Source: Catalinimonas niigatensis
GTDB taxonomy: Bacteria > Bacteroidota > Bacteroidia > Cytophagales > Cyclobacteriaceae
Assembly: GCF_030506285.1 (NCBI RefSeq)
Contig: NZ_CP119422.1
Span: forward strand, 1,736,001-1,800,000
Length of the DNA: 64,000 bases
Direction of reading: 5' to 3'
Shown here: one piece after another, positions 1 to 7,232 of the stretch
How positions within the stretch are numbered: position 1 is the first letter of the stretch
Layout: every line of letters begins with the position of its first letter
Translations under genes and position numbers: made by a program
The notes under the pieces: model-generated
What the model was told of the DNA's origin: nothing
Database searches by the model: none
Seen by the model: only the letters and a program-made list of their open reading frames with translations

Positions 1-1164
1 GGCTATATCACGCTAGATCCAGGATTTAAGAACACCGGTTCAACGACCAGTTCTATTACCTATCTAGACGGAGAAAATGGCATCCTACGCTACCGAGGTT
101 ATTCTATTGAAGACCTGACCGCAAAATCCAGTTTTCTGGAAGTTTCTTATTTATTGATTTACGGTGAATTGCCTACTGAAAGTGAGTTTCAGGCGTTCAA
201 AGAAGAAATTACGCACCATACATTGGTACATGAAGATATCAAAAAAATTCTGGATGGATTCCCTTCCAGTGCTCATCCCATGGGCGTTTTATCCTCTCTT
301 GTCTGCTCACTTACTGCTTTTTACCCTGAGTCACTGGACCCTAACCGCTCCAAAGAAGAAGTAAATCTCAGTATCATCCGTATCATTGCCAAAATGCCTA
401 CTTTTGTCGCCTGGGCATTCAAGCATAAGATCGGGCATCCGGTAAGTTATCCTGACAATTCCCTTGACTATTGCAGCAACTTCCTGAAAATGATGTTTGC
501 CCTTCCTGCCGAAAGTTATCAGGTAGACCCTGAAAGAGCAGATGCATTGGATAAGCTTTTGATTCTGCATGCCGACCATGAGCAAAACTGCTCTACTTCC
601 ACAGTCAGAGTAGTGGGATCTTCTCAGGCCAGTTTGTATGCTTCTATTTCTGCTGGTATCAATGCTTTGTGGGGCCCCCTACATGGTGGAGCCAACCAGG
701 CAGTGATTGAAATGCTGGAAAAAATCAAGCAGGATGGTGGCGATGTGAAGAAATTTATTGATAAAGCCAAAGACAAAAATGATCCTTTCCGCCTGATGGG
801 ATTTGGACATCGGGTGTACAAAAACTTTGACCCCAGAGCTAAGATTATCAAGAAGAATGCAGATGAGGTACTCAATGGGTTAGGTATCACCGATCCTGTG
901 TTAGATATAGCCAAAGAACTGGAGAAAACTGCGTTGAATGATGATTACTTCCAGGAAAGAAAGCTTTATCCTAACGTGGATTTCTATTCAGGAATCATAT
1001 ATCGGGCAATGGGCATTCCTACCGATATGTTTACTGTCATGTTTGCGCTGGGACGCCTTCCCGGATGGATTGCCCAGTGGAAAGAAATGCGCGAAAATAA
1101 AGAACCGATTGGTCGTCCCCGCCAGATTTACACTGGTCACAACCTCCGTAAATTAGATCGCTAG
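1..1164 (+). CDS. gltA: Citrate synthase, 5' end outside the window
   Basis: Condenses oxaloacetate and acetyl-CoA to citrate at the entry to the TCA cycle, in the cytoplasm. The frame is open from base 1, so the start codon and an N-terminal piece lie upstream; 387 residues are visible, against about 430 in type II citrate synthases. The active-site region HGGANQAVIEM is encoded near base 680, GFGHRVYKNFDPRAK near 800 and the NVDFYSG segment with the catalytic aspartate near 975. The first in-frame ATG-like codon at 154 is internal, because conserved sequence (YRGYSIEDL) precedes it. A hairpin terminator follows at once, so the gene ends its transcription unit. Confidence 0.97.
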   Translation, partial: GYITLDPGFKNTGSTTSSITYLDGENGILRYRGYSIEDLTAKSSFLEVSYLLIYGELPTESEFQAFKEEITHHTLVHEDIKKILDGFPSSAHPMGVLSSLVCSLTAFYPESLDPNRSKEEVNLSIIRIIAKMPTFVAWAFKHKIGHPVSYPDNSLDYCSNFLKMMFALPAESYQVDPERADALDKLLILHADHEQNCSTSTVRVVGSSQASLYASISAGINALWGPLHGGANQAVIEMLEKIKQDGGDVKKFIDKAKDKNDPFRLMGFGHRVYKNFDPRAKIIKKNADEVLNGLGITDPVLDIAKELEKTALNDDYFQERKLYPNVDFYSGIIYRAMGIPTDMFTVMFALGRLPGWIAQWKEMRENKEPIGRPRQIYTGHNLRKLDR

Positions 1165-1180
1165 GAAAAATTTGATTGTA

Positions 1181-1217
1181 AAAAAAGCCTCATCTTAAAA
1201 AGTGAGGCTTTTTTTAT
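1181..1217 (+). terminator. Rho-independent terminator after gltA
   Basis: Six-base stem GCCTCA (1187-1192) pairs with TGAGGC (1203-1208). It is preceded by an A run and followed by a T run, so it could work in both directions. Confidence 0.85.
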
Positions 1218-1231
1218 TCGTATATTTTTTA

Positions 1232-1273
1232 TGCAACTTAGTTGCAAATAATCACGTTCATACTATATCTTTG
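1232..1273 (+). promoter_or_regulatory. Promoter with palindromic operator upstream of the MerC-domain gene
   Basis: TGCAACT-T-AGTTGCA at 1232-1246 is a perfect 7+1+7 palindrome. The TTG at 1242-1244 inside it lies 21 bases before TATCTTTG (1266-1273), which fits the Bacteroidota promoter form TTG-N19-21-TAnnTTTG. Transcription would start near 1279, just before the ATG at 1291. The palindrome covers the -33 element, as expected for a repressor site. A metal-dependent Fur/Zur-type repressor is a guess from the MerC product; no such regulator lies in the window. Confidence 0.6.
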
Positions 1274-1290
1274 CCCTAAATTATTAATGC

Positions 1291-1674
1291 ATGTTGTTCG
1301 CAGAAAGTAAAGCAGATACGATAGGAATTTTCAGCTCAGTTCTTTGTTTGGTTCATTGCCTACTGGTACCCCTATTCATATTCGGTGGTTTACTAAACGA
1401 AGAATGGGGTGCGCATGCGCAATGGGTAGATTATTTATTTATCCTACTGGCAATCGGAGCAGTATTTTTTGCATCCCGTCAATCAGACATGTATGCTCTC
1501 AAAGTATTTATGTGGATCACGGTAAGTTGGTTTTCTATCTCTATCTTGTTGCACGATGTATTTGAAACAGCCCTGTATTCTTCTATGGTAGCCTCAATCG
1601 CACTGGTGGTATTGCATAGCATTAATTTCAGACGGCACCAACAACAGCACCATGCTAAAAAAGCTACCGCCTGA
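1291..1674 (+). CDS. MerC-domain integral membrane protein
   Basis: A 127-residue protein that reads as about four membrane helices with a His/Lys-rich C-terminal tail (HQQQHHAKK). Near the N-terminus, C19 and C23 sit in the first helix as CLVHC, the cysteine pair typical of the MerC mercury transporter family. Chromosomal MerC-domain proteins of Bacteroidota stand apart from mer operons, as here, so mercury transport is not implied; metal uptake or handling is the safer reading. The gene has its own promoter and probable operator and faces the next gene convergently with only 9 bases between. Confidence 0.75.
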   Translation: MLFAESKADTIGIFSSVLCLVHCLLVPLFIFGGLLNEEWGAHAQWVDYLFILLAIGAVFFASRQSDMYALKVFMWITVSWFSISILLHDVFETALYSSMVASIALVVLHSINFRRHQQQHHAKKATA

Positions 1675-1683
1675 GGTTTAATA

Positions 1684-2430
1684 TTAGAACCTTACTATTC
1701 CACCAATCACCGCATAGTGAATAAGGGAAAAGTTATACACTTCATCATTATCCGCACCACCTTCCAAAATACGGTAACCTGCTTTTAACGTAACATTCTG
1801 ACTCGGGTAAAACAAAGCCGCCAAAAGTACATCTTCAGCCCTACCCTGGGTACTCACCAATGCATCTCCCTGCAAAAGCAAACTCAATTTTTCTTTGGCA
1901 AACCATTCCAACTGAAAATTGATAAGAGGTACAAAACCCACATTGGTTTTAGTAGCGCTTTTCTCTTCATCTTCAATACGGATAAGCGCATCTCTGATTT
2001 TGGCAGTAGCTCCTAAGCCAAACTGAAAATCACCTTTTCGGGGAAAGAGATAACGATAGGTAAGTCGATACGAATTGAATACATAACGTGTATTAAGGGC
2101 ATCGCCTGCGGCAAAGGTAGCACCGGCAAATTGTATAGTCTGATCCGAATACCCTTGTGCTTTAATACTAAGGGGAGCAAATAACACGGAAAAAGTATGC
2201 TTATCATTGAAGGTATACAGCAACTTTAGGCGATAAAATAAGCTGTTATTCACATCCAGTTCATCAGTTAGATTGAAACGAGTGCCATCTGTGCCGGGCA
2301 CCTGGATCTTATTGTATCCTGTAAATACGGCTCCGCTTTCTAAATCAATCCTGAATTGGGCGTAAGAAGAAAAAGAGATACCAAGCATGAAAATACTTAG
2401 GATGATGAAAATATGTGAAAATCTCTGCAT
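1684..2430 (-). CDS. Predicted outer-membrane beta-barrel protein
   Basis: A 248-residue protein with a clear signal peptide ending at SSYAQ (about residue 24). After it come repeated amphipathic strands of alternating residues and a C-terminal phenylalanine (GGIVRF), as in small outer-membrane barrels. Internal phrases such as LFYRLKLLYTFNDKHTFSVLFAP resemble porin-like strands. No enzymatic motif is visible, and substrate and partners are unknown. It is divergent from the FNR-type regulator gene and could share its upstream region. Confidence 0.6.
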   Translation of the reverse strand: MQRFSHIFIILSIFMLGISFSSYAQFRIDLESGAVFTGYNKIQVPGTDGTRFNLTDELDVNNSLFYRLKLLYTFNDKHTFSVLFAPLSIKAQGYSDQTIQFAGATFAAGDALNTRYVFNSYRLTYRYLFPRKGDFQFGLGATAKIRDALIRIEDEEKSATKTNVGFVPLINFQLEWFAKEKLSLLLQGDALVSTQGRAEDVLLAALFYPSQNVTLKAGYRILEGGADNDEVYNFSLIHYAVIGGIVRF

Positions 2431-2570
2431 GCTAAAAAGTTTATCTGATTTTTGTTAAAAAAGTCCTGATTATAGTCGTATTGAACCCTAATTAAGTGAA
2501 CTACATTTTTGGCCAAACCGTTTGAAAAATAGCAAATACTTGAAAATCTATTCATATTTCATAACTTAGC

Positions 2571-2601
2571 TTTACCTGAGATTTTTTACTTAATATATTT
2601 G
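2571..2601 (+). promoter_or_regulatory. Probable promoter of the FNR-type regulator gene
   Basis: TATATTTG at 2594-2601 matches TAnnTTTG. A weaker TTTA (2571-2574) lies 19 bases upstream where TTTG is expected. The start codon at 2606 is only four bases after the element, so the transcript would be nearly leaderless. Confidence 0.45.
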
Positions 2602-2605
2602 CCCC

Positions 2606-3316
2606 ATGCGAAAAGGACAGACCATCATATCCTGTGAAGAGTGCCGATCGAGAAACTCTTCGCTTTTTAATGTACTTTGTGGGAAACAACTCGCTGAGGT
2701 TTCGCAAAATAAATCCTGTACGATTTATAAGAAAGGCCAGATACTTTTTCACGAAGGTACCCGTCCATTGGGGGTTTTTTGTGTTAACCAGGGCAAAATC
2801 AAAGTATATAAGCTTGGCTTTGACGGTAAGGAGCAGATTGTGAATATTATAGGTGAAGGAGGCTTGCTGGGTTATAAAGCCATGCTGGCCGAAGAACCTT
2901 ATTCTGTTTCCGCCGAAACTCTGGAAGATTGTACCATTTGTTTTTTATCCAAACCCAACTTCCTGCAAACTTTGTCTGATTCCTCTGATCTCAACAAACG
3001 ACTGATGAAGCAGCTTTGCCATGAATATGGAGTGATGAATGAAAATCTTACCAACCAGGCGCAGCGCACGGTAAGAGAACGGCTTGCCATTACCTTGCTG
3101 AAGCTCAAAGACACTTACGGATTGGATTACCATGAAAATGGTCCTGTTGAAATTAACCTTACCCGTGAGGACCTGGCTAATATTGTAGGCACAGCTACCG
3201 AAACCCTGATCCGTTTGCTCCATGAGTTTAAGGAAGATAAACTCATCTCTACCAAAGGCAGAAAAATTACGATTGACAATCCTGCCGGGTTGATGAAAAC
3301 CGCCAATGTTTACTGA
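2606..3316 (+). CDS. Crp/Fnr-family regulator with FNR-like cysteines
   Basis: A 236-residue cyclic-nucleotide-binding-fold regulator with a C-terminal winged helix-turn-helix (about 185-220). The N-terminus carries C10-x2-C13 and C25, and C109/C112 lie in the effector domain. That is close to the oxygen-sensing [4Fe-4S] ligand pattern of FNR, though the spacing is not identical. In the recognition helix E199 and R203 (GTATETLIRLL) match the residues by which FNR and CRP read TGA half-sites. Three TGA-N6-TCA dyads occur in the cbb3 region just downstream. The likely role is induction of cbb3 oxidase and haem genes at low oxygen; this is inference, and a nitrosative-stress regulator of the same family is the alternative. 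Confidence 0.85.
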   Translation: MRKGQTIISCEECRSRNSSLFNVLCGKQLAEVSQNKSCTIYKKGQILFHEGTRPLGVFCVNQGKIKVYKLGFDGKEQIVNIIGEGGLLGYKAMLAEEPYSVSAETLEDCTICFLSKPNFLQTLSDSSDLNKRLMKQLCHEYGVMNENLTNQAQRTVRERLAITLLKLKDTYGLDYHENGPVEINLTREDLANIVGTATETLIRLLHEFKEDKLISTKGRKITIDNPAGLMKTANVY

Positions 3317-3475
3317 TTTCTTCCGGGCATAGCCGTTTTGGTTCGTTAAATCCTGATTTTCAGGGATAAACGTTGATCCCCAAAAAAGACCTTCTGTTTA
3401 GATGCAATATACATTCTCATACAGGAGGTTTAGTATTTTTAAGCTCATTCTACCATTCCTCCGCCCAATATTTCC

Positions 3476-3540
3476 TGACAAATGTCATTTTTTTGTTTGA
3501 CACCCATCATTTTCTTGCCTGTTGCTTCCTCTTACTTTTG
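3476..3540 (+). promoter_or_regulatory. FNR-type dyad and promoter for the universal-stress-type gene
   Basis: TGAC-AAAT-GTCA at 3476-3487 is a perfect dyad containing TGA-N6-TCA. TACTTTTG at 3533-3540 matches TAnnTTTG, with no good -33 element, as expected for an activated promoter. With a start near 3545 the dyad centre lies at about -63, close to a class I activator position. The remainder of the 3317-3590 gap shows nothing else. Confidence 0.55.
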
Positions 3541-3590
3541 ATACCTTGAAAGGCCTGCACCTTTTACAGTAAATTTAATTTCCAAGAGCC

Positions 3591-4439
3591 ATGAACAGAA
3601 AGAAGATATTGATATGTCTCAGCACCCAGGATGATGCCCAGTTGGAAAGGGCATTCATTGAAAAACAGCTTGCGCATCCTCAGCATCTGATTATGAAGTT
3701 TTCCTTGGAAAGTATCATACGGGATGATTATGCAAAAGCTTATGCACAGGCCAACCAGCAAATTGCAGAAAATACTACCGTTGTACTTGAAAATACTACA
3801 CAAAAGTTAATCAATGTTCAGGAGGATTTGGATACACCCGTTAACCTGAAAAATGGAAAACGACAAACCATCATTTCCAGTAGTGTCAAAGAGTTGCTTA
3901 TTGATAGCCATTATGCTGATATACTCATTATTAAGAGTTATAATTTTTATGCCTTATGTGCTTATTACGGGCAAAAAAAACCCATGCAGGAAATTCTCAA
4001 AAAAGCAGGCTGTCCCGTGCTTGTCATTCCCGATCAGCCTGGAAATATTGAACAGATCATACTCATTTATGACGGCACTGCTTCGGCTTTACATGCCATC
4101 AAAGTGCTACGGATGGTACTGCCCGACCTGTGCCGCCTGCTGCCCGTCACTGTACTGATCCCCTATTCATATGGAAATGATCATTTCTCAGCTCATGAAG
4201 AAAAGCTGCTCATTGAATACCTGAGGCTGCATTTTAAAGATCTGGGAATACATAAAATCTGTGAAAATTCTATCCATACCATTCATTTTGCCATAGATAC
4301 AGAAAAGAAAGCATTGATTGTTAACAACCATCCGGAGCAGATACTGCCAGCGTATATTGCCGAGGAATTGCAGGCACTCAAAGAAGCTCAGACTTTTCAT
4401 TATTATCAGTTTCTGGTCAATGCGCTACCTCTCCACTGA
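3591..4439 (+). CDS. Universal stress protein-type protein, two Usp-like halves
   Basis: A 282-residue cytoplasmic protein. The start (RKKILICLSTQDD) and the segment ADILIIKS...CPVLVIPDQ have the alternating strand-helix pattern of a UspA fold, and a second half begins at IEQIILIYDGTASALHAIK. The family's ATP-binding glycine loop (G-2x-G-9x-G-S/T) is not evident. It lies between the FNR-type regulator and ccoI and has its own FNR-type site. Stress-protein genes are common in oxygen-controlled regulons, so a role in adaptation to low oxygen is likely; the exact function is unknown. Confidence 0.7.
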   Translation: MNRKKILICLSTQDDAQLERAFIEKQLAHPQHLIMKFSLESIIRDDYAKAYAQANQQIAENTTVVLENTTQKLINVQEDLDTPVNLKNGKRQTIISSSVKELLIDSHYADILIIKSYNFYALCAYYGQKKPMQEILKKAGCPVLVIPDQPGNIEQIILIYDGTASALHAIKVLRMVLPDLCRLLPVTVLIPYSYGNDHFSAHEEKLLIEYLRLHFKDLGIHKICENSIHTIHFAIDTEKKALIVNNHPEQILPAYIAEELQALKEAQTFHYYQFLVNALPLH

Positions 4440-4444
4440 AAAAC

Positions 4445-4456
4445 TGACAAAAGTCA
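4445..4456 (+). promoter_or_regulatory. FNR-type dyad upstream of ccoI
   Basis: TGAC-AAAA-GTCA is a perfect dyad with the same TGA-N6-TCA core as the site at 3476-3487. It lies six bases after the stop of the stress-protein gene and 79 before the ccoI ATG. No convincing TAnnTTTG element was found downstream of it. Confidence 0.5.
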
Positions 4457-4534
4457 TATAAAACCATGATTGCCATCATACAGGAATCAGCCTGATCCTG
4501 AGACCTTAGCATCAGTAAAATAGATGAGGTGATT

Positions 4535-6925
4535 ATGGCTGAAATTTTGGTTAAAGAAAGATGCTATCATTGCGGTGAAGACTGTGTTGACGAAAACATC
4601 GCCTTTGATGAGAAGACCTTTTGCTGTCAGGGCTGCAAAACGGTATATGAGATATTGAATACCAATGATCTTTGCCAGTATTATGACCTGGGAAAAAGCC
4701 CCGGAATTCAACTTAAAAACGCCAGCAGATTGGAAAAATTTGCTTTCCTGGATCATCAGGAGATCATCAGTAAGCTGTATGATTTTCAGGACGGCACACT
4801 TAAAAAAATCAGCTTTTACATTCCAGTGATTCATTGCAGTTCCTGCATCTGGCTGCTGGAAAATTTGCATAAACTTCGTAAAGGTATCCTGCATTCCAGC
4901 GTGCAGTTTCTTAAAAAGAAGGTAAGCATCACTTTTAAGGAAGATGAAATCACACTTCGCAAATTGGTTGAGTTGCTGGCTTCTTTAGGATATGAACCGG
5001 AGATTTCACTGGCCAGTGGCAATCCTCCCAGCAAAAAGAAACAAGATCGTAGCCTGGCTATTAAGATAGGCATCGCCGGATTTTGTTTTGGCAACTCCAT
5101 GTTGCTGAGCCTGCCGGAATACCTGGATACGGATTTCTCACTTACCCAAGACTATCAAACTTTCTTCGGTTACATCAACCTACTGCTGGCCTTGCCGGTA
5201 TTCTTTTATGCAGGCTCCGATTATCTGATATCTGCCTGGAGAGCCATCCGGCACGGATTTATCAACATTGAGTTTCCCATTGCCCTCGGTATCCTGGCCT
5301 TCTTTGGCCGTAGTAGCTACGAAATTATCATGCAGCAGGGGCCGGGCTATATGGACTCATTGAACGGACTCATTTTCTTTATGCTCATTGGCAAATGGTA
5401 CCAGAGCAAAACCTACGAAGCCCTTTCTTACGACCGGGATTATGCCTCTTACTTCCCGATTGCTGTGACTAAAGTGAATCATGGAAAAGAAGAAAGTATC
5501 GCCCTGAAAGATGTACAGATCGGTGACCAGATCATGATCCGCAACCAGGAACTAATCCCTGCCGATGCCATCCTGTTAAAAGGCGATGCCAATATTGACT
5601 ACAGCTTCGTTACTGGTGAGTCTGTTCCTGTCTCTAAGCATAGCGGAGATTTACTCTATGCCGGAGGACGGCAGGTAGGCAGCAGCCTGACCATAGAAAT
5701 ACAAAAACCAGTAGAAAACAGCTACCTGACAGAACTCTGGAACCAGGAAGTATTCAACAAAAGAAAGGCTTCTCAGCTTGGTTCGCTGATTAATTCAGTG
5801 AGTAAATATTTTACAGCAGTGATCCTTTTGATCAGCGCAGCTACGGCGATGTACTGGTATATTCAGGATAGCAGTCAAATCTTGAATGCAGTCACTTCGG
5901 TATTAATCATTGCCTGCCCCTGTGCTTTGGCACTTTCTGTTCCTTTCACTTTTGGGCATACGCTAAGACTATTTGGCAAAAAAGGACTTTATTTGAAAAA
6001 TACCGAAGCCATAGAGCAAATGGCCCGTACTACCGACATTGTCTTTGACAAAACTGGTACCATTACTCAATCCAAACCTCAGCAACTGAAACTGGAAGGT
6101 GGTACGCTCAGCCAGCTGGAAATGATGTGGCTCCGCTCAGCGGTAAGAAACTCCACCCATCCGCTCAGCAAAACCATTTATCAGTCACTGGACAGCCAAC
6201 TGCCACTGATCAAAACTGATGCCTTTGAAGAAATCCCTGGAAAAGGAATAATCGCCTTTGTAGATGGCAATAAGATGCTCATTGGGGCTGAAGACTTTGT
6301 CACCGGACAGTCCTCTTCAGACAAGGGTACCACCAGGGTATACCTCAGTATCAATGGAGAAGTGAAGGGATATTATGCCTTTGAAAATCTTTATAGGGAG
6401 GGATTTGATGCATTGATGCTGTCTCTTAAAGAGAAATACAAACTCCATATGTTATCAGGTGACAACGATCTGGAGAAGGCAAAGTTAGCACCTTACTTTG
6501 ATCAGCTGCACTTCAACCAGTCGCCCCTCAATAAGCTGGAGTACTTAAAAGAACTGGAAGATCAGCAAAGACAGACCCTCATGATCGGTGACGGACTCAA
6601 TGACGCCGGAGCATTAAAGCAAAGCAAGCTGGGCATAGCGGTAGCTGATAACATTTACCACTTCTCTCCTGCCTGCGATGCTATTCTGGATGCCCGTCAG
6701 TTCAAAAACCTGAGCAAGTTTTTAAACTTTTCCCATACCAGTCTGAAAATTGTCAAAGCAGCCTTTCTCTTTTCTTTTTGCTACAATGTGATTGGCTTGA
6801 GTTTCGCGGTCAGTGGCATGCTTACGCCCTTAATTGCAGCTATTCTGATGCCGGTCAGTTCCGTCAGCGTTGTCGGTTTCATTACACTGGCAGTCAATTG
6901 GGCAGGTCGTAGGGCTTTTCAATAG
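4535..6925 (+). CDS. ccoI: Copper-exporting P1B-type ATPase of the cbb3 cluster (CcoI/FixI)
   Basis: Moves copper across the inner membrane for assembly of the CuB centre of cbb3 oxidase. About 796 residues. The N-terminus is a cysteine-rich metal-binding domain (CYHCGEDC, CCQGC) followed by an HMA-like domain with HCSSC near residue 100. Membrane helices follow, with the CPC transport motif (IIACPCALA, near 460), the phosphorylation site DKTGT (near 505), STHPLSK and GDGLNDAG. I take ATG 4535 rather than the in-frame GTG at 4529, because a GAGG lies at proper distance before 4535. It opens the oxidase assembly genes and is probably controlled by the upstream FNR-type site. Confidence 0.93.
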   Translation: MAEILVKERCYHCGEDCVDENIAFDEKTFCCQGCKTVYEILNTNDLCQYYDLGKSPGIQLKNASRLEKFAFLDHQEIISKLYDFQDGTLKKISFYIPVIHCSSCIWLLENLHKLRKGILHSSVQFLKKKVSITFKEDEITLRKLVELLASLGYEPEISLASGNPPSKKKQDRSLAIKIGIAGFCFGNSMLLSLPEYLDTDFSLTQDYQTFFGYINLLLALPVFFYAGSDYLISAWRAIRHGFINIEFPIALGILAFFGRSSYEIIMQQGPGYMDSLNGLIFFMLIGKWYQSKTYEALSYDRDYASYFPIAVTKVNHGKEESIALKDVQIGDQIMIRNQELIPADAILLKGDANIDYSFVTGESVPVSKHSGDLLYAGGRQVGSSLTIEIQKPVENSYLTELWNQEVFNKRKASQLGSLINSVSKYFTAVILLISAATAMYWYIQDSSQILNAVTSVLIIACPCALALSVPFTFGHTLRLFGKKGLYLKNTEAIEQMARTTDIVFDKTGTITQSKPQQLKLEGGTLSQLEMMWLRSAVRNSTHPLSKTIYQSLDSQLPLIKTDAFEEIPGKGIIAFVDGNKMLIGAEDFVTGQSSSDKGTTRVYLSINGEVKGYYAFENLYREGFDALMLSLKEKYKLHMLSGDNDLEKAKLAPYFDQLHFNQSPLNKLEYLKELEDQQRQTLMIGDGLNDAGALKQSKLGIAVADNIYHFSPACDAILDARQFKNLSKFLNFSHTSLKIVKAAFLFSFCYNVIGLSFAVSGMLTPLIAAILMPVSSVSVVGFITLAVNWAGRRAFQ

Positions 6926-6956
6926 CTCTGTCAGATTTTGAAAATCTGACAGAGCT
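6924..6956 (+). repeat. 33-bp near-perfect palindrome at the end of ccoI
   Basis: Arm agctctgtcagatttt (6924-6939) is repeated exactly as its reverse complement at 6941-6956, with one base between. The first arm contains part of the ccoI stop codon. It could form a strong hairpin in the ccoI-ccoS transcript but has no T run after it, so it is more likely a processing or stability element or an inserted palindromic repeat than a terminator. Confidence 0.85.
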
Positions 6957-7055
6957 GATATTGCTAAAAAGATGACATATATCAGTTTTTTCACTGACCC
7001 CTATCATTTCTACTTGCTAGCCTGGATGGTTTCTTTGTATACAAATGATACAAGT

Positions 7056-7226
7056 ATGAGTGCAATATTTCTTCTCATCGGAATTAGTCTTCTCGTAGCC
7101 ATCGGCTTTTTAGTAGCCTTTTTGTGGGCTGCCAAAAGCGGGCAGTACGACGACGACTATACACCCTCCGTACGAATTTTATTTGACGAAGATCAGTCTA
7201 AAAAAAATCAATCAAATACTAAGTAA
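7056..7226 (+). CDS. ccoS: cbb3 oxidase assembly protein CcoS
   Basis: A 56-residue protein with one N-terminal membrane helix followed by AAKSGQYDDDYTPSVRILFDED. The GQYDD segment is typical of CcoS, which is needed to load haem and copper into cbb3 oxidase. The open frame extends back to 6972, but family length (about 45-60) and the usual MS-x-IFLLI start favour ATG 7056. It ends six bases before ccoNO, so the two are co-transcribed. Confidence 0.88.
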   Translation: MSAIFLLIGISLLVAIGFLVAFLWAAKSGQYDDDYTPSVRILFDEDQSKKNQSNTK

Positions 7227-7232
7227 TCGGAT

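Noticed and set aside
1291-1674. Mercury resistance operon
   Set aside because: Only a MerC-domain gene is present; no merA, merR, merT or merP.
6972-7055. Longer ccoS beginning at 6972
   Set aside because: It adds 28 residues before the family's usual start, making the protein too long for CcoS.
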